Source: Sulfurovum sp. (lineage in GTDB: Bacteria; Campylobacterota; Campylobacteria; Campylobacterales; Sulfurovaceae). From it: DNA of 46,773 bases. The position numbers were made by a program, and so were the translations under genes. Below the pieces are notes generated by a model. It saw only the letters and a list, made by a program, of their open reading frames with translations. It did no database searches and was not told the origin of the DNA. Of the stretch, positions 8,188 through 16,386 are shown piece after piece (positions within the stretch are counted from its first letter, which is position 1; each line of letters starts with the position of its first letter). Location: the NCBI GenBank assembly GCA_027045015.1, contig JALUBF010000023.1, forward strand, positions 65,713 to 112,485. The letters are read 5' to 3'.

Positions 8188-10824
8188 ATGAGCGAAACTG
8201 TAGAGAAAAAAACTGGTTACAACCCTAAAGAGGTAGAAGACAACTATTATAAAATATGTGAAGAGCGTGGATATTTTGAGATAGATGGAAATAAAAATAT
8301 ACAAGAAGATGGTAAAACATTTTCTATTATGATGCCTCCACCAAATGTTACAGGAAGCCTACATATTGGTCATGCCCTTACATTTACATTGCAAGATATC
8401 ATAACCCGTTATAAGCGTATGGACGGATTTAAAACACTTTGGCAACCAGGAACTGATCATGCAGGTATTGCTACTCAAAACATAGTAGAGAAGCAACTCT
8501 TGGCTGAGGGAACTACAAAAGAAGAGGTAGGACGCAAGAAGTTTTTAGAACGTGCATGGCTACAAAAAGAGACAAGTGGTGGAAACATAGTTCATCAGAT
8601 GCGTAAACTAGGTGTTACTCCTGCTTGGAAACGTGAGCGTTTTACTATGGATGAAGGTCTTAAAGAGGCTGTAAAAGAGGCTTTTGTATCGCTATACAAT
8701 GAGGGACAAATTACCCAAAATACCTATATGGTAAACTGGTGTACACATGATGGTGCATTGAGCGATATAGAGGTAGAGCATGAAGAGGTAAATGGTAAAT
8801 TTTACCATATGCTATACAAATTTGCAGATGGTAGTGGAGAGCTTGAAGTAGCAACAACTAGACCAGAAACATACTTTGGAGATACTGCTATAATGGTTCA
8901 CCCAGATGATGAGCGTTATAGAGATATAGTAGGTAAAGAGGTGCTTCTTCCACTTACCGATAGAACAATCAAAGTCATTACTGATGAGCATGTAGATATG
9001 GATTTTGGTACAGGTGTAGTAAAAGTCACACCTGCTCATGACCAAAATGACTACGCTGTAGGACAAAGACATAATCTTGAGCTGATAAAAGTATTTGATG
9101 AAAAAGGGATACTCAATGACTACTGTGGAGAGTTTGCAGGATTAGAGCGTCTTGAGGCACGTCCTATCATTGTCAAAGCACTTGAAAATGCTGGACATAT
9201 TGTAAAGATAGAAGATCACGTTCATCAAGTAGGACACTGTTACCGTTGTAAAAACATCGTAGAGCCGTTTATCTCTACACAATGGTTTTTAAGTGAAGAG
9301 ATTGCCCGAAACTCAATAAAAGAGACTAAAAAACACAACAACTTCCACCCTGCTCACTGGATAAACTCCTACACAGCATGGATGGACGAACTTAGACCTT
9401 GGTGTATCTCTCGTCAACTATGGTGGGGACATCGCATACCTGTATTTACTTGTGATGAGTGTAATCATCAATGGGCTGACAAAGCTGATGAGCCAGAAGC
9501 TTGTCCTAAATGTGGCTCTAAAAATATGACACAAGACCCTGATGTACTTGATACTTGGTTCTCATCTGCTTTATGGGCCATGTCTCCACTTGGCTGGGGA
9601 AACAATGGCAAGATGTCTCAAACATATAACGATACAGATATGCAAGATTTTTACCCCAACTCACTACTTATAACTGGATTTGACATTATGTTCTTCTGGG
9701 TAGCGCGTATGATGATGATGGGTGAACACTTTACTGGTAAACTACCATTTAAAGATATCTATATGCATGCTCTTGTACGTGATGAACATGGAGCTAAGAT
9801 GTCAAAATCCAAAGGTAATGTTATAGACCCTCTCAATATGGTAGAGGAGCATTCGGCTGATATTATCAGATTTACTTTAGCTTACCTTGCAGTACAAGGT
9901 CGTGATATTAAACTTGGAGCAAAGAACTTAGAGCAGTTTAGAAACTTTACAAATAAACTCTATAATGCAACAAATTATCTACAACTAAACCATACAACAT
10001 TTAAAGATTTGGCAGATATTGAGGTCGTTACACCACTTGGACGCTATATGCAAAGTCGTTTGGCAAAAGCAGTTGAAGATGTAAGAGAGAGTTTAGATAC
10101 ATACAACTTCTCTGATGGTGCTAAAGCACTCTATAACTTCGTCTGGAATGAGTTTTGTGACTGGGGTATTGAGTACTCAAAAGCTGACAAAGATAGTGTA
10201 GTAGAACTTGGAGCAATTTTTAAAGAGACACTCAAGATGGTCTCTCCATTTATGCCATTTATATCTGACTATCTTTATCATAAACTTAGTGGAACTACAC
10301 TTGAAAAAGGAGAGTCACTAATGGTAACAAACTTTCCTAAAAACATAACAAAAGATGAAGAAGCAGAAAATATGTTTGCCATCATTGAAGAGTCTATCAC
10401 ATCTTTACGTCGTGCAAAAGTAGTCATAGATATGGGTAATTCTAAGATAGACAAAGCATACATCAAATTAGATGATACCTCAAGTATAGATACAGAGATG
10501 GCAAAACCATTCATAGAAAAACTTGCAAAAGTAGTACAGATAGAGTTTGTAGATGCTAAAGTAGCAGATAGTATTACTGATGTATCAGATAACCTAGAGG
10601 TTTACCTACCAACTGGTGAGATAGATATGACCCCTATCATCACAAAGCTTACACGCCAAAAAGAGAAACTTGAAAAAGAGATAGCTAAACTAAATGGAAT
10701 GCTAAACAATGAAAGATTTGTAGCAAATGCTCCTGAAGCAATCATAGCTGAAAACAGACAAGCACTAGAAGATGCAAATAATAAAATAACAAAAGTCACA
10801 GCAGAACTAAATAACTTTATGTAG
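8188..10824 (+). CDS. valS: valyl-tRNA synthetase
   Basis: Class I aminoacyl-tRNA synthetase that charges tRNA-Val, 878 residues, normal for ValS. The HIGH signature is at residues 59-62 (PPPNVTGSLHIGHAL), the KMSKS loop at 537-541 and the editing-domain phrase TTRPETYFGDTA lies in between. A zinc-binding-like segment (CDECNHQW...CPKCGS) precedes the DPDVLDTWFSSALW strand. The last ~65 residues form the Lys/Glu-rich coiled coil (KLTRQKEKLEKEIAKLNGML) that is specific to ValS and contacts tRNA. It is transcribed alone, with its own TATAAT box and a hairpin over the stop codon. Confidence 0.98.
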   Translation: MSETVEKKTGYNPKEVEDNYYKICEERGYFEIDGNKNIQEDGKTFSIMMPPPNVTGSLHIGHALTFTLQDIITRYKRMDGFKTLWQPGTDHAGIATQNIVEKQLLAEGTTKEEVGRKKFLERAWLQKETSGGNIVHQMRKLGVTPAWKRERFTMDEGLKEAVKEAFVSLYNEGQITQNTYMVNWCTHDGALSDIEVEHEEVNGKFYHMLYKFADGSGELEVATTRPETYFGDTAIMVHPDDERYRDIVGKEVLLPLTDRTIKVITDEHVDMDFGTGVVKVTPAHDQNDYAVGQRHNLELIKVFDEKGILNDYCGEFAGLERLEARPIIVKALENAGHIVKIEDHVHQVGHCYRCKNIVEPFISTQWFLSEEIARNSIKETKKHNNFHPAHWINSYTAWMDELRPWCISRQLWWGHRIPVFTCDECNHQWADKADEPEACPKCGSKNMTQDPDVLDTWFSSALWAMSPLGWGNNGKMSQTYNDTDMQDFYPNSLLITGFDIMFFWVARMMMMGEHFTGKLPFKDIYMHALVRDEHGAKMSKSKGNVIDPLNMVEEHSADIIRFTLAYLAVQGRDIKLGAKNLEQFRNFTNKLYNATNYLQLNHTTFKDLADIEVVTPLGRYMQSRLAKAVEDVRESLDTYNFSDGAKALYNFVWNEFCDWGIEYSKADKDSVVELGAIFKETLKMVSPFMPFISDYLYHKLSGTTLEKGESLMVTNFPKNITKDEEAENMFAIIEESITSLRRAKVVIDMGNSKIDKAYIKLDDTSSIDTEMAKPFIEKLAKVVQIEFVDAKVADSITDVSDNLEVYLPTGEIDMTPIITKLTRQKEKLEKEIAKLNGMLNNERFVANAPEAIIAENRQALEDANNKITKVTAELNNFM

Positions 10825-10842
10825 GGAAATTTTTCTCTACAT
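10819..10842. terminator. terminator hairpin overlapping the valS stop
   Basis: Near-perfect 11-bp inverted repeat (atgtagggaaa / tttctctacat, one G-T wobble) starting just before the valS stop codon. The minus-strand barrel gene ends 13 bases beyond, so it may serve both directions. Confidence 0.6.
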
Positions 10843-10855
10843 AAATAAGATTTTA

Positions 10856-11812
10856 TTAGAAAGAATATCCTATTCCCATATAACCTACTGAACTATCAAA
10901 ACCAAATTTAGTTTTTAATGGATCTAATATTTCAGAACTCATCTTAGCTCCTGAAGTATTTATAGTCATATTATCTACATCCCATTTGGAATATTTATAT
11001 CCTAATGTAGCATAAATATTGGAACTAATGGTTAACCAACCCAATTTAAAATCTTCTGAAAATGGAGTATATCTAATACCTAAATTAAGCTCCTTAAATA
11101 AACCATTCACACTAAATTTAGAATCAACATAATGATTTTTAACATAACCTGTTTGATATGCCCAACTTGCAGTTCCATATAGTGAAACTTTATCACTAAT
11201 AAAAGTTTTTTGAAAATTTACAGAAGGACCTATCTTATAAGTCAATATATCTGTTCTAGTCTTTTGAAAAAAATCTCTAGCAGTTTTAAATAAATATTGA
11301 TTATCCAATATAAATTTTATAGTATCTGCTGAAGGTGATGCAGAACTTGAACTATCTATCCAAGGCATAGAAATTCCTAATAACATACCCAAACCTAAGA
11401 AATTATTCTCTCCTTTATGAAGAACATCATATCCTAGTCTAATATTTGCATCCATTCCTTTAACTCTATAATCCATACTAGGTATTTCAAAAGTAGTTAG
11501 AGGTGTAGGATTAAAAGTACTTAGAGGAATAGGATTAAAATCATTAGCAACAGTAGTCATATTATTGTAAATATGCTGTGCTTGTTTTAGAGTCTTAGAA
11601 TCCATCCATGTAAAATCATAACTATAAAAAATATTTGTTCCATCTATATTGGCATGATGTTCTGCAAGACTAAAAGTATTAATATCTGTAGATATTTTAT
11701 TGGTTAAACCAAGAAATCCTCCAGACATATTGAATGTTCCTCTTCCATACTCAAACTCTGAAGTATAGGCTAAAGTCGTTATTGTAATTAATGAATATAC
11801 AATTTTTTTCAT
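10856..11812 (-). CDS. outer-membrane beta-barrel-like protein, unknown function
   Basis: Unrecognised envelope protein of 318 residues with a signal peptide (MKKIVYSLITITTLAYTS). The mature part alternates amphipathic strands and turns and ends in SVGYMGIGYSF, with the C-terminal Phe typical of outer-membrane barrels. Phrases such as IRLGYDV, LGLGMLLGISM, LYGTASWAYQTGY and YATLGYKYSKW support a barrel. The ATG at 11812 is preferred over an in-frame ATG at 11833 because AAAGGTG lies 7 bases before it and it gives a clean signal peptide. A tandem 24-bp repeat at 11493-11540 encodes a proline-rich loop. Ligand and role are unknown. Confidence 0.72.
   Translation of the reverse strand: MKKIVYSLITITTLAYTSEFEYGRGTFNMSGGFLGLTNKISTDINTFSLAEHHANIDGTNIFYSYDFTWMDSKTLKQAQHIYNNMTTVANDFNPIPLSTFNPTPLTTFEIPSMDYRVKGMDANIRLGYDVLHKGENNFLGLGMLLGISMPWIDSSSSASPSADTIKFILDNQYLFKTARDFFQKTRTDILTYKIGPSVNFQKTFISDKVSLYGTASWAYQTGYVKNHYVDSKFSVNGLFKELNLGIRYTPFSEDFKLGWLTISSNIYATLGYKYSKWDVDNMTINTSGAKMSSEILDPLKTKFGFDSSVGYMGIGYSF
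11493..11540 (-). repeat. two tandem 24-bp repeats inside the barrel gene
   Basis: Two adjacent 24-base units, 11493-11516 and 11517-11540, differ at three positions and are in frame, encoding the repeated peptide FNP(I/T)PL(S/T)T. The repeat lies in a likely surface loop or periplasmic turn of the barrel-like protein. Confidence 0.7.
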
Positions 11813-11957
11813 TATTATTTCACCTTTAAACATAAAAAATATTTAAATTATATCCATAGTATCAAATATATGCCTTAAAAAAATAATATATAAGAATTTA
11901 TTATAAATAAAATTATTTAACTATAAATGAAGAATATATCCTTACATTATATGAAGA

Positions 11958-12530
11958 TTAATATAAAGTTTTATATCTTTTTACAATACCATTTTTTACA
12001 ATACATTCACCTTTTTCATCTACTCGTGCTTCATTCCAATTAAAATTAACTGGTACATGAACTACACCATCTAAATAGTATCCTCTACTAACAGAAAATG
12101 CCGTATTTGGAAAATATGGAAATTTATCTCCAAGATAATTTTTACAAGCTTTAGAAAAAGCTAATGGTGCTTTTCTGTTAGTATGACTTCTATGTGGGAG
12201 TCTACCAAAAAGTATTTTTGTCCAATGAAAATCAGTTCTATCTCTCCATTTACTTTTTTTACAAATCCTTTTATATATATTACAACTAACACCATTTGAA
12301 AAAGTCCATTCTTTTAAATCCATATCATATCTATCTATATTCTTTTTAAGTTTTTTTGCAGCTCTTGAACCAAGATAAATCTTAGTAAATCTAAGCGAAA
12401 TACCTGAAGAGTCAACACATAATTTATCTTTTCTATCGCATATAATACCCTTAGACGGAGAGTATAAACTTCTAGCATATGCCATTCCTGATAGTAATAT
12501 AAAAGCTGTGATTAACAATATCTTTCTAAT
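11958..12530 (-). CDS. YcgJ / Fels-1 prophage-like secreted protein, probable ATT start
   Basis: The N-terminal part (YSPSKGIICDRKDKLCVDSSG, then ISLRFTKIYLG) matches the YcgJ / Fels-1 prophage protein-like family, small exported proteins of unknown function. Six or so cysteines in the mature part suggest disulfides. The only standard start codon near the 5' end is a TTG at 12518 that cuts into the signal peptide and lacks a proper ribosome-binding site. An ATT at 12528-12530 with AAAAGGA exactly 7 bases upstream would give (M)RKILLITAFILLSGMAYA, an ideal signal peptide, and an in-frame TAA lies just before that. I therefore place the start at 12530 (190 residues); a mutated ATG or a sequencing error are the alternatives. 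The family name is from memory of the motif. Confidence 0.7.
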   Translation of the reverse strand: MRKILLITAFILLSGMAYARSLYSPSKGIICDRKDKLCVDSSGISLRFTKIYLGSRAAKKLKKNIDRYDMDLKEWTFSNGVSCNIYKRICKKSKWRDRTDFHWTKILFGRLPHRSHTNRKAPLAFSKACKNYLGDKFPYFPNTAFSVSRGYYLDGVVHVPVNFNWNEARVDEKGECIVKNGIVKRYKTLY

Positions 12531-12656
12531 TTTTAATCCTTTTTATTTTTGTTTATTATAGTTAAAGAGTATATTTATGTCAAGAATATTTCCTAGCCAT
12601 AAATTAATATAATTAATTTTTTATTATTATTTAAGTTTTATTTAAAACAAGTTATA

Positions 12657-12662
12657 TATAAT
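12657..12662 (+). promoter_or_regulatory. -10 box of the FadL-family gene
   Basis: TATAAT within a very AT-rich tract, 39 bases before the ATG at 12702; a strong AAGGAG ribosome-binding site is at 12691-12696. Confidence 0.45.
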
Positions 12663-12701
12663 TAATAATTATAAGTATTTTATATATTTAAAGGAGAAAA
12701 T

Positions 12702-13865
12702 ATGAAAAAAACAATTAAATTGAGTATAATAGTTGGATTGGCTTTAGGTACAACTTCTGCATTTGCAACCAATGGTTCAGTTATGATAGGTACTGGTGCT
12801 AAAGCACTTAGTATGGGAGGAACTGGTATCGGAATGAATCATGGTGCTGAGTCAGCTTTACTGAATCCTGCTCTTATTACTTCTGTTGAAAATAATGAAA
12901 TTTCATTTGGTGGTACTTTTTTTATGCCAGATGTTTCCAATAATACAGGTGATGGATATCATAAAAGTGATGCAGACTTAAGTGTTGTACCAATGGTTGC
13001 TACCACAACTAAAGTAAATGATAATCTTTTTATAGGTGTTGGTATGTGGGGAACTGCTGGTATGGGTGTAGACTATAGATATTTTGCATCACAATATAAA
13101 ATGGTTACTAACCTACAACTTATGCAATTTGGTATTCCAATAGCTTATAAAGTAGATAATTTTTCATTTGCTGTGACACCATTACTACAGTATGGTGCTT
13201 TGGATATTAATTTTGTTGATGGTCGTGGAACACATGGCAATGGTGTTGCCCAAGATTTAAAATTTGGATATAACGTAGGTGTTGCCTATAAGGTATCTAA
13301 ATTTACAATTGGTGCTGTTTATAAATCAAAAATTGATATGGACTATAAAAATCAAATTCCTGATGCAGGTCGTGCATTTGGTTTAAATTTAGGAAGTAAA
13401 TTATCAACTCCTGCTGAAATTGGATTGGGTTTATCTTATGCTTTGGGTGGAAGTACTTTTGCATTAGATTATAAAAAGATTAAATACTCAAATGCTAAAG
13501 GCTACAAAGATTTTGGTTGGAAAGATCAAGATGTCATCTCTTTAGGTTACCAATACTCTACTGAATTATGGTCAACTCGTATTGGTTACAACTATGCTAA
13601 AAGTCCTATAGTAAATCAAAATGGTACTACTCAAAAAGGTGCAGCAATCAATACACTAAATTTACTTGGATTCCCAGCTATTGTAAAATCACACTATACA
13701 ATTGGTGGAACATATAAGATAAGTAAAAAAACTTCTTTTGATTTCGCATATGTCTATTCTCCAGAAGCTAAAAACTCATTTGACAACAGTGGTGTTAGAG
13801 GTAGAGGAATCTCAACTAAACACTCTCAATCAGCTCTAAGTATAGCCGTAAACTTTAACTTTTAA
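12702..13865 (+). CDS. FadL/OmpP1/TodX family outer-membrane porin
   Basis: FadL-type 14-strand barrels let hydrophobic compounds (long-chain fatty acids, aromatics, alkanes) cross the outer membrane by lateral diffusion. The 387-residue precursor has a signal peptide ending SAFA at residue 22, and the mature protein begins with the diagnostic hatch sequence TNGSVMIGTGAKALSMGGTG. It continues with AESALLNPAL, also typical. The protein ends ALSIAVNFNF, with C-terminal Phe for BAM recognition. Substrate cannot be told from sequence. It has its own promoter and terminator and is one of three consecutive envelope genes in this stretch. Confidence 0.92.
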   Translation: MKKTIKLSIIVGLALGTTSAFATNGSVMIGTGAKALSMGGTGIGMNHGAESALLNPALITSVENNEISFGGTFFMPDVSNNTGDGYHKSDADLSVVPMVATTTKVNDNLFIGVGMWGTAGMGVDYRYFASQYKMVTNLQLMQFGIPIAYKVDNFSFAVTPLLQYGALDINFVDGRGTHGNGVAQDLKFGYNVGVAYKVSKFTIGAVYKSKIDMDYKNQIPDAGRAFGLNLGSKLSTPAEIGLGLSYALGGSTFALDYKKIKYSNAKGYKDFGWKDQDVISLGYQYSTELWSTRIGYNYAKSPIVNQNGTTQKGAAINTLNLLGFPAIVKSHYTIGGTYKISKKTSFDFAYVYSPEAKNSFDNSGVRGRGISTKHSQSALSIAVNFNF

Positions 13866-13873
13866 CAATAAAC

Positions 13874-13903
13874 CCATAGTATCACCAAATGGTGATACTA
13901 TGG
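13874..13903. terminator. strong bidirectional terminator
   Basis: Perfect 13-bp stem (ccatagtatcacc / ggtgatactatgg) with a 4-base loop, between the convergent stops of the FadL-family gene (13865) and the DUF6172 gene (13904). Confidence 0.8.
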
Positions 13904-14209
13904 TTAATCTACAACTATCTCTTCTTTAAGTGGTTTTCTAACCTCTTTAGCTAAAATTTCTATATATACTTCTGTAGCACCAGTAGCTTTTACTTTATCA
14001 ATTTCTTTTATAAGTTCTTCAAATACTAACTCTTTTGCATTATCTATAGTAGTACCTATTCTACAATCAAAATCCCAATACATAGTTGCTCTATCTGAAA
14101 GAGTTTTCTTTTTCTCACGTTTTGCATACTTCCGAATCTCATTTTTAATAGCCTCAACTACTCTATCTTCATTTTTTTTCATATCTGTAAATTTAAATAC
14201 TTTTTTCAT
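13904..14209 (-). CDS. DUF6172 family protein
   Basis: Small basic cytoplasmic protein of 101 residues that I assign, from memory of the family, to DUF6172: a KVFKFTD start, the VEAIKNEIRKYAKREKKKTL segment and the core phrase MYWDFDCRIG. Function is unknown. The start codon overlaps the stop of rhlE by one base (TAATG), so translation is coupled to the helicase, and its high Lys/Arg content fits an RNA-associated protein; that functional guess rests on context only. Confidence 0.82.
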   Translation of the reverse strand: MKKVFKFTDMKKNEDRVVEAIKNEIRKYAKREKKKTLSDRATMYWDFDCRIGTTIDNAKELVFEELIKEIDKVKATGATEVYIEILAKEVRKPLKEEIVVD

Positions 14210-15579
14210 TATTTTTTCCTTCTATTTTCTTTTTTATCCAATCTATCAAGTTTAGCTTGTAGATTAGTACCTATTATCTCAGCATTAGGATTTTTAACTC
14301 TCTTTTTTCTGCTATTTGAGCTCTTATTCTCTTCTGCTTTATCACTATTTGGTTTTCTTTTTTTTCTATTATTACCTGAAGTTTTAGAAGAGGCTCTACC
14401 CCCTCCTCTTCTATTTTGTATGGGTTCTGCTTTTATGCTAGGGTCTGGTCTAAAAGCTTCTATATCTACCTTAGGTATCTTAGAATTTGTAAACTTCTCT
14501 ATAGCATTTAGAAGTTCAAGCTCATCTATACATACTAAAGATACTGCTTCACCTTTCATACCTGCTCTACCAGTTCTTCCTATACGATGTACATAATCTT
14601 CTGGAACATTTGGAAGTTCAAAGTTTACCACATGAGGAAGTTGCTCTATGTCAATACCACGTGCTGCAATATCAGTAGCTACCAATACACGTATATCTCC
14701 TGCTTTAAAGTCTGCAAGTGCTTTAGTTCTAGCTCCTTGAGATTTATTTCCATGAATAGCAGATGATTTTATGCCTGAATACTCCTCTAACTGTTTACAA
14801 AGACGATTGGCACCATGTTTTGTGCGAGTAAAGACAAGTACCTGCTCCCAATTATTAGTTTTAATGAGTTGTGCAAGAAGTTCTCGTTTGCGACTCTTAT
14901 CTACAGGATATACCTTTTGCGTTATCTGTTTGGAAGTTGAATTTTCTCTTGCTACCTCTATAAGTACAGGATCATTTAACAATCCTGATGCAAGTTGCTT
15001 TATCTCTGTAGAAAATGTTGCAGAAAAAAGAAGAGTTTGACGTTTTTTTGGCATAAGTGCCATAAGCTTCTTAATGTCATGTATAAAACCCATATCTAAC
15101 ATTCTATCTGCTTCATCAAGCACCAAACACTCTAAAGCTGAAAAATCAATCCCACCTTGACTAGATATATCAAGCAATCTTCCTGGAGTTGCTATGACTA
15201 TATCTACCCCCTTACGAATAGTTGCTAACTGTGGATTGATACCAACTCCACCAAAGATAACAGTAGAACTACAAGATATATATTTACCATAAGTTTTAAT
15301 AGATTCTGCAACTTGAGCTGCAAGTTCACGTGTTGGAGTAAGTACAAGTACGCGTATCTGTCTCTTTTTCATCTGAGGATTTGTCTTAGAAAGACGTTCA
15401 AGTAGAGGCAATGTAAAACCAGCTGTTTTTCCTGTACCTGTCTGTGCAGCTGCAAGTACATCTCTACCATCTATTACTACAGGTATAGCTTTTGCCTGTA
15501 TAGGTGTTGGAGTGGTATATCCCACATCGTTTATAGCTTTAAGTAGAGACTCATTTAGTCCAAGTTCTGTAAATTTCAT
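14209..15579 (-). CDS. rhlE: RhlE-type DEAD-box RNA helicase
   Basis: ATP-dependent RNA helicase of 456 residues. Motifs in order: Q motif ([10 protein letters not shown]), I (AAQTGTGKT, to residue 52), Ia (PTRELAAQ), II (DEAD at 155-158), III (SAT at 186-188), V ([12 protein letters not shown]) and VI ([10 protein letters not shown]). The ~90-residue C-terminal tail is very basic ([17 protein letters not shown] at the end), the RNA-binding tail of RhlE proteins. Roles in this family are ribosome assembly and RNA remodelling, often important in the cold. It is cotranscribed with the DUF6172 gene. A long leader (about 98 bases from the -10 box at 15684-15689) with an inverted repeat may regulate it. 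Confidence 0.95.
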   Translation of the reverse strand: MKFTELGLNESLLKAINDVGYTTPTPIQAKAIPVVIDGRDVLAAAQTGTGKTAGFTLPLLERLSKTNPQMKKRQIRVLVLTPTRELAAQVAESIKTYGKYISCSSTVIFGGVGINPQLATIRKGVDIVIATPGRLLDISSQGGIDFSALECLVLDEADRMLDMGFIHDIKKLMALMPKKRQTLLFSATFSTEIKQLASGLLNDPVLIEVARENSTSKQITQKVYPVDKSRKRELLAQLIKTNNWEQVLVFTRTKHGANRLCKQLEEYSGIKSSAIHGNKSQGARTKALADFKAGDIRVLVATDIAARGIDIEQLPHVVNFELPNVPEDYVHRIGRTGRAGMKGEAVSLVCIDELELLNAIEKFTNSKIPKVDIEAFRPDPSIKAEPIQNRRGGGRASSKTSGNNRKKRKPNSDKAEENKSSNSRKKRVKNPNAEIIGTNLQAKLDRLDKKENRRKK

Positions 15580-15609
15580 GATATTCCTAGTATGACCTAT
15601 TTAGTATTT

Positions 15610-15663
15610 CGGTCTTAGGCTTTGTAGAGTATTGTATAGAACAATAGCAAATAGATCCGACCG
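15610..15663 (-). promoter_or_regulatory. possible structured 5' leader of rhlE
   Basis: Within the rhlE leader, CGGTC and GACCG (outer arms), CAAA/TTTG and ATTGT/ACAAT (inner arms) are nested inverted repeats around a short loop near 15636-15640. The total span is 54 bases. The arrangement suggests a stem-loop in the untranslated region, but I could not calculate its stability. Confidence 0.35.
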
Positions 15664-15683
15664 ATGAATCTTTATATGCTAAG

Positions 15684-15689
15684 ATTATA
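15684..15689 (-). promoter_or_regulatory. -10 box of rhlE
   Basis: TATAAT read on the minus strand, about 105 bases upstream of the rhlE ATG at 15579, giving a long leader. Confidence 0.5.
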
Positions 15690-15701
15690 ACATAAATTAT
15701 G

Positions 15702-15707
15702 TATAAT
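15702..15707 (+). promoter_or_regulatory. -10 box of tRNA-Arg
   Basis: TATAAT placing the start point near 15714, about 11 bases before the mature tRNA 5' end at 15725. Confidence 0.6.
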
Positions 15708-15724
15708 TAGATTTTTATTATCTT

Positions 15725-15800
15725 GTCCTCATCGCTTAACTGGATAAAGCAGGACCCTCCTAAGGTCTAGCTCGTGGTTCGAGTCCACGTGGGGACACCA
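15725..15800 (+). tRNA. tRNA-Arg (anticodon CCT)
   Basis: All arms can be drawn: acceptor GTCCTCA/TGGGGAC with one G-T pair, D stem GCTT/AAGC, anticodon stem GGACC/GGTCT around loop CTCCTAA, T stem CGTGG/CCACG around TTCGAGT, discriminator A, and an encoded CCA at 15798-15800. The anticodon CCT reads AGG arginine codons. It is transcribed away from rhlE and stands alone, with no neighbouring tRNA. Confidence 0.97.
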
Positions 15801-15816
15801 ATATTTCATATATTAT

Positions 15817-16386
15817 TTAAAACTTTCTCAAATCTACAGCTAGATTATCTTCAAATTTACTAAATGCACGATTCATAGCATCTACTATATCTGTTATATC
15901 TTTTTTTGTAGCAACCTTTATTGAGAATAGATGAGATATTCGTTTTTTTGATTTTAGATTTTCTATACTATATGAAACATCTAAATATACATAATCTCCT
16001 TGAGCTATAAATCTACTAATATGTATAGATATCTTTATATTTGGCTGATTATCTATATCCCAAGGATACATATATATATCAGGGTTATTAAATTTTTTAC
16101 GTAGATAATTTATAACTCTATTGGTAAGCCCTACATCTAAATCTTCGCCCCATTTTGCCGAGGATAGTAATGTAATACTATTTGAAGAGTTGGCTATAGC
16201 TATCTCTCTTTTATATAAATAGGCAGGAACTGTTACATTCTCAATTCCTATAACTTTATTATTGATATGATACGTCATATTTGGCTGTGATGGTACAGAT
16301 AATATATAGTAGTTATTTGTACCACCAACACATCCAACCAATCCAAAAAGAGATACAAAAAGTAAAAAAATCTTTATAAACATCAT
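15817..16386 (-). CDS. pqiC: PqiC-like ABC-transport auxiliary lipoprotein
   Basis: PqiC (YmbA) is the lipoprotein partner of the PqiAB intermembrane transport system and sits in the outer membrane in E. coli. The 189-residue precursor has a signal peptide with a lipobox ending at Cys19 (GLVGCVGG). The family phrases YYILSVP, IGIENVTVPAYLYKREIAI and WGEDLDVGLTNRVINYL are present. The start (MM) overlaps the pqiB stop by one base, so translation is coupled. It is the last gene of the operon, ending close to tRNA-Arg. Confidence 0.88.
   Translation of the reverse strand: MMFIKIFLLFVSLFGLVGCVGGTNNYYILSVPSQPNMTYHINNKVIGIENVTVPAYLYKREIAIANSSNSITLLSSAKWGEDLDVGLTNRVINYLRKKFNNPDIYMYPWDIDNQPNIKISIHISRFIAQGDYVYLDVSYSIENLKSKKRISHLFSIKVATKKDITDIVDAMNRAFSKFEDNLAVDLRKF

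Noticed and set aside
14771-15040. 89-codon ORF on the plus strand inside rhlE
   Set aside because: It runs antisense through the well-supported helicase gene; its composition is a frame shadow.
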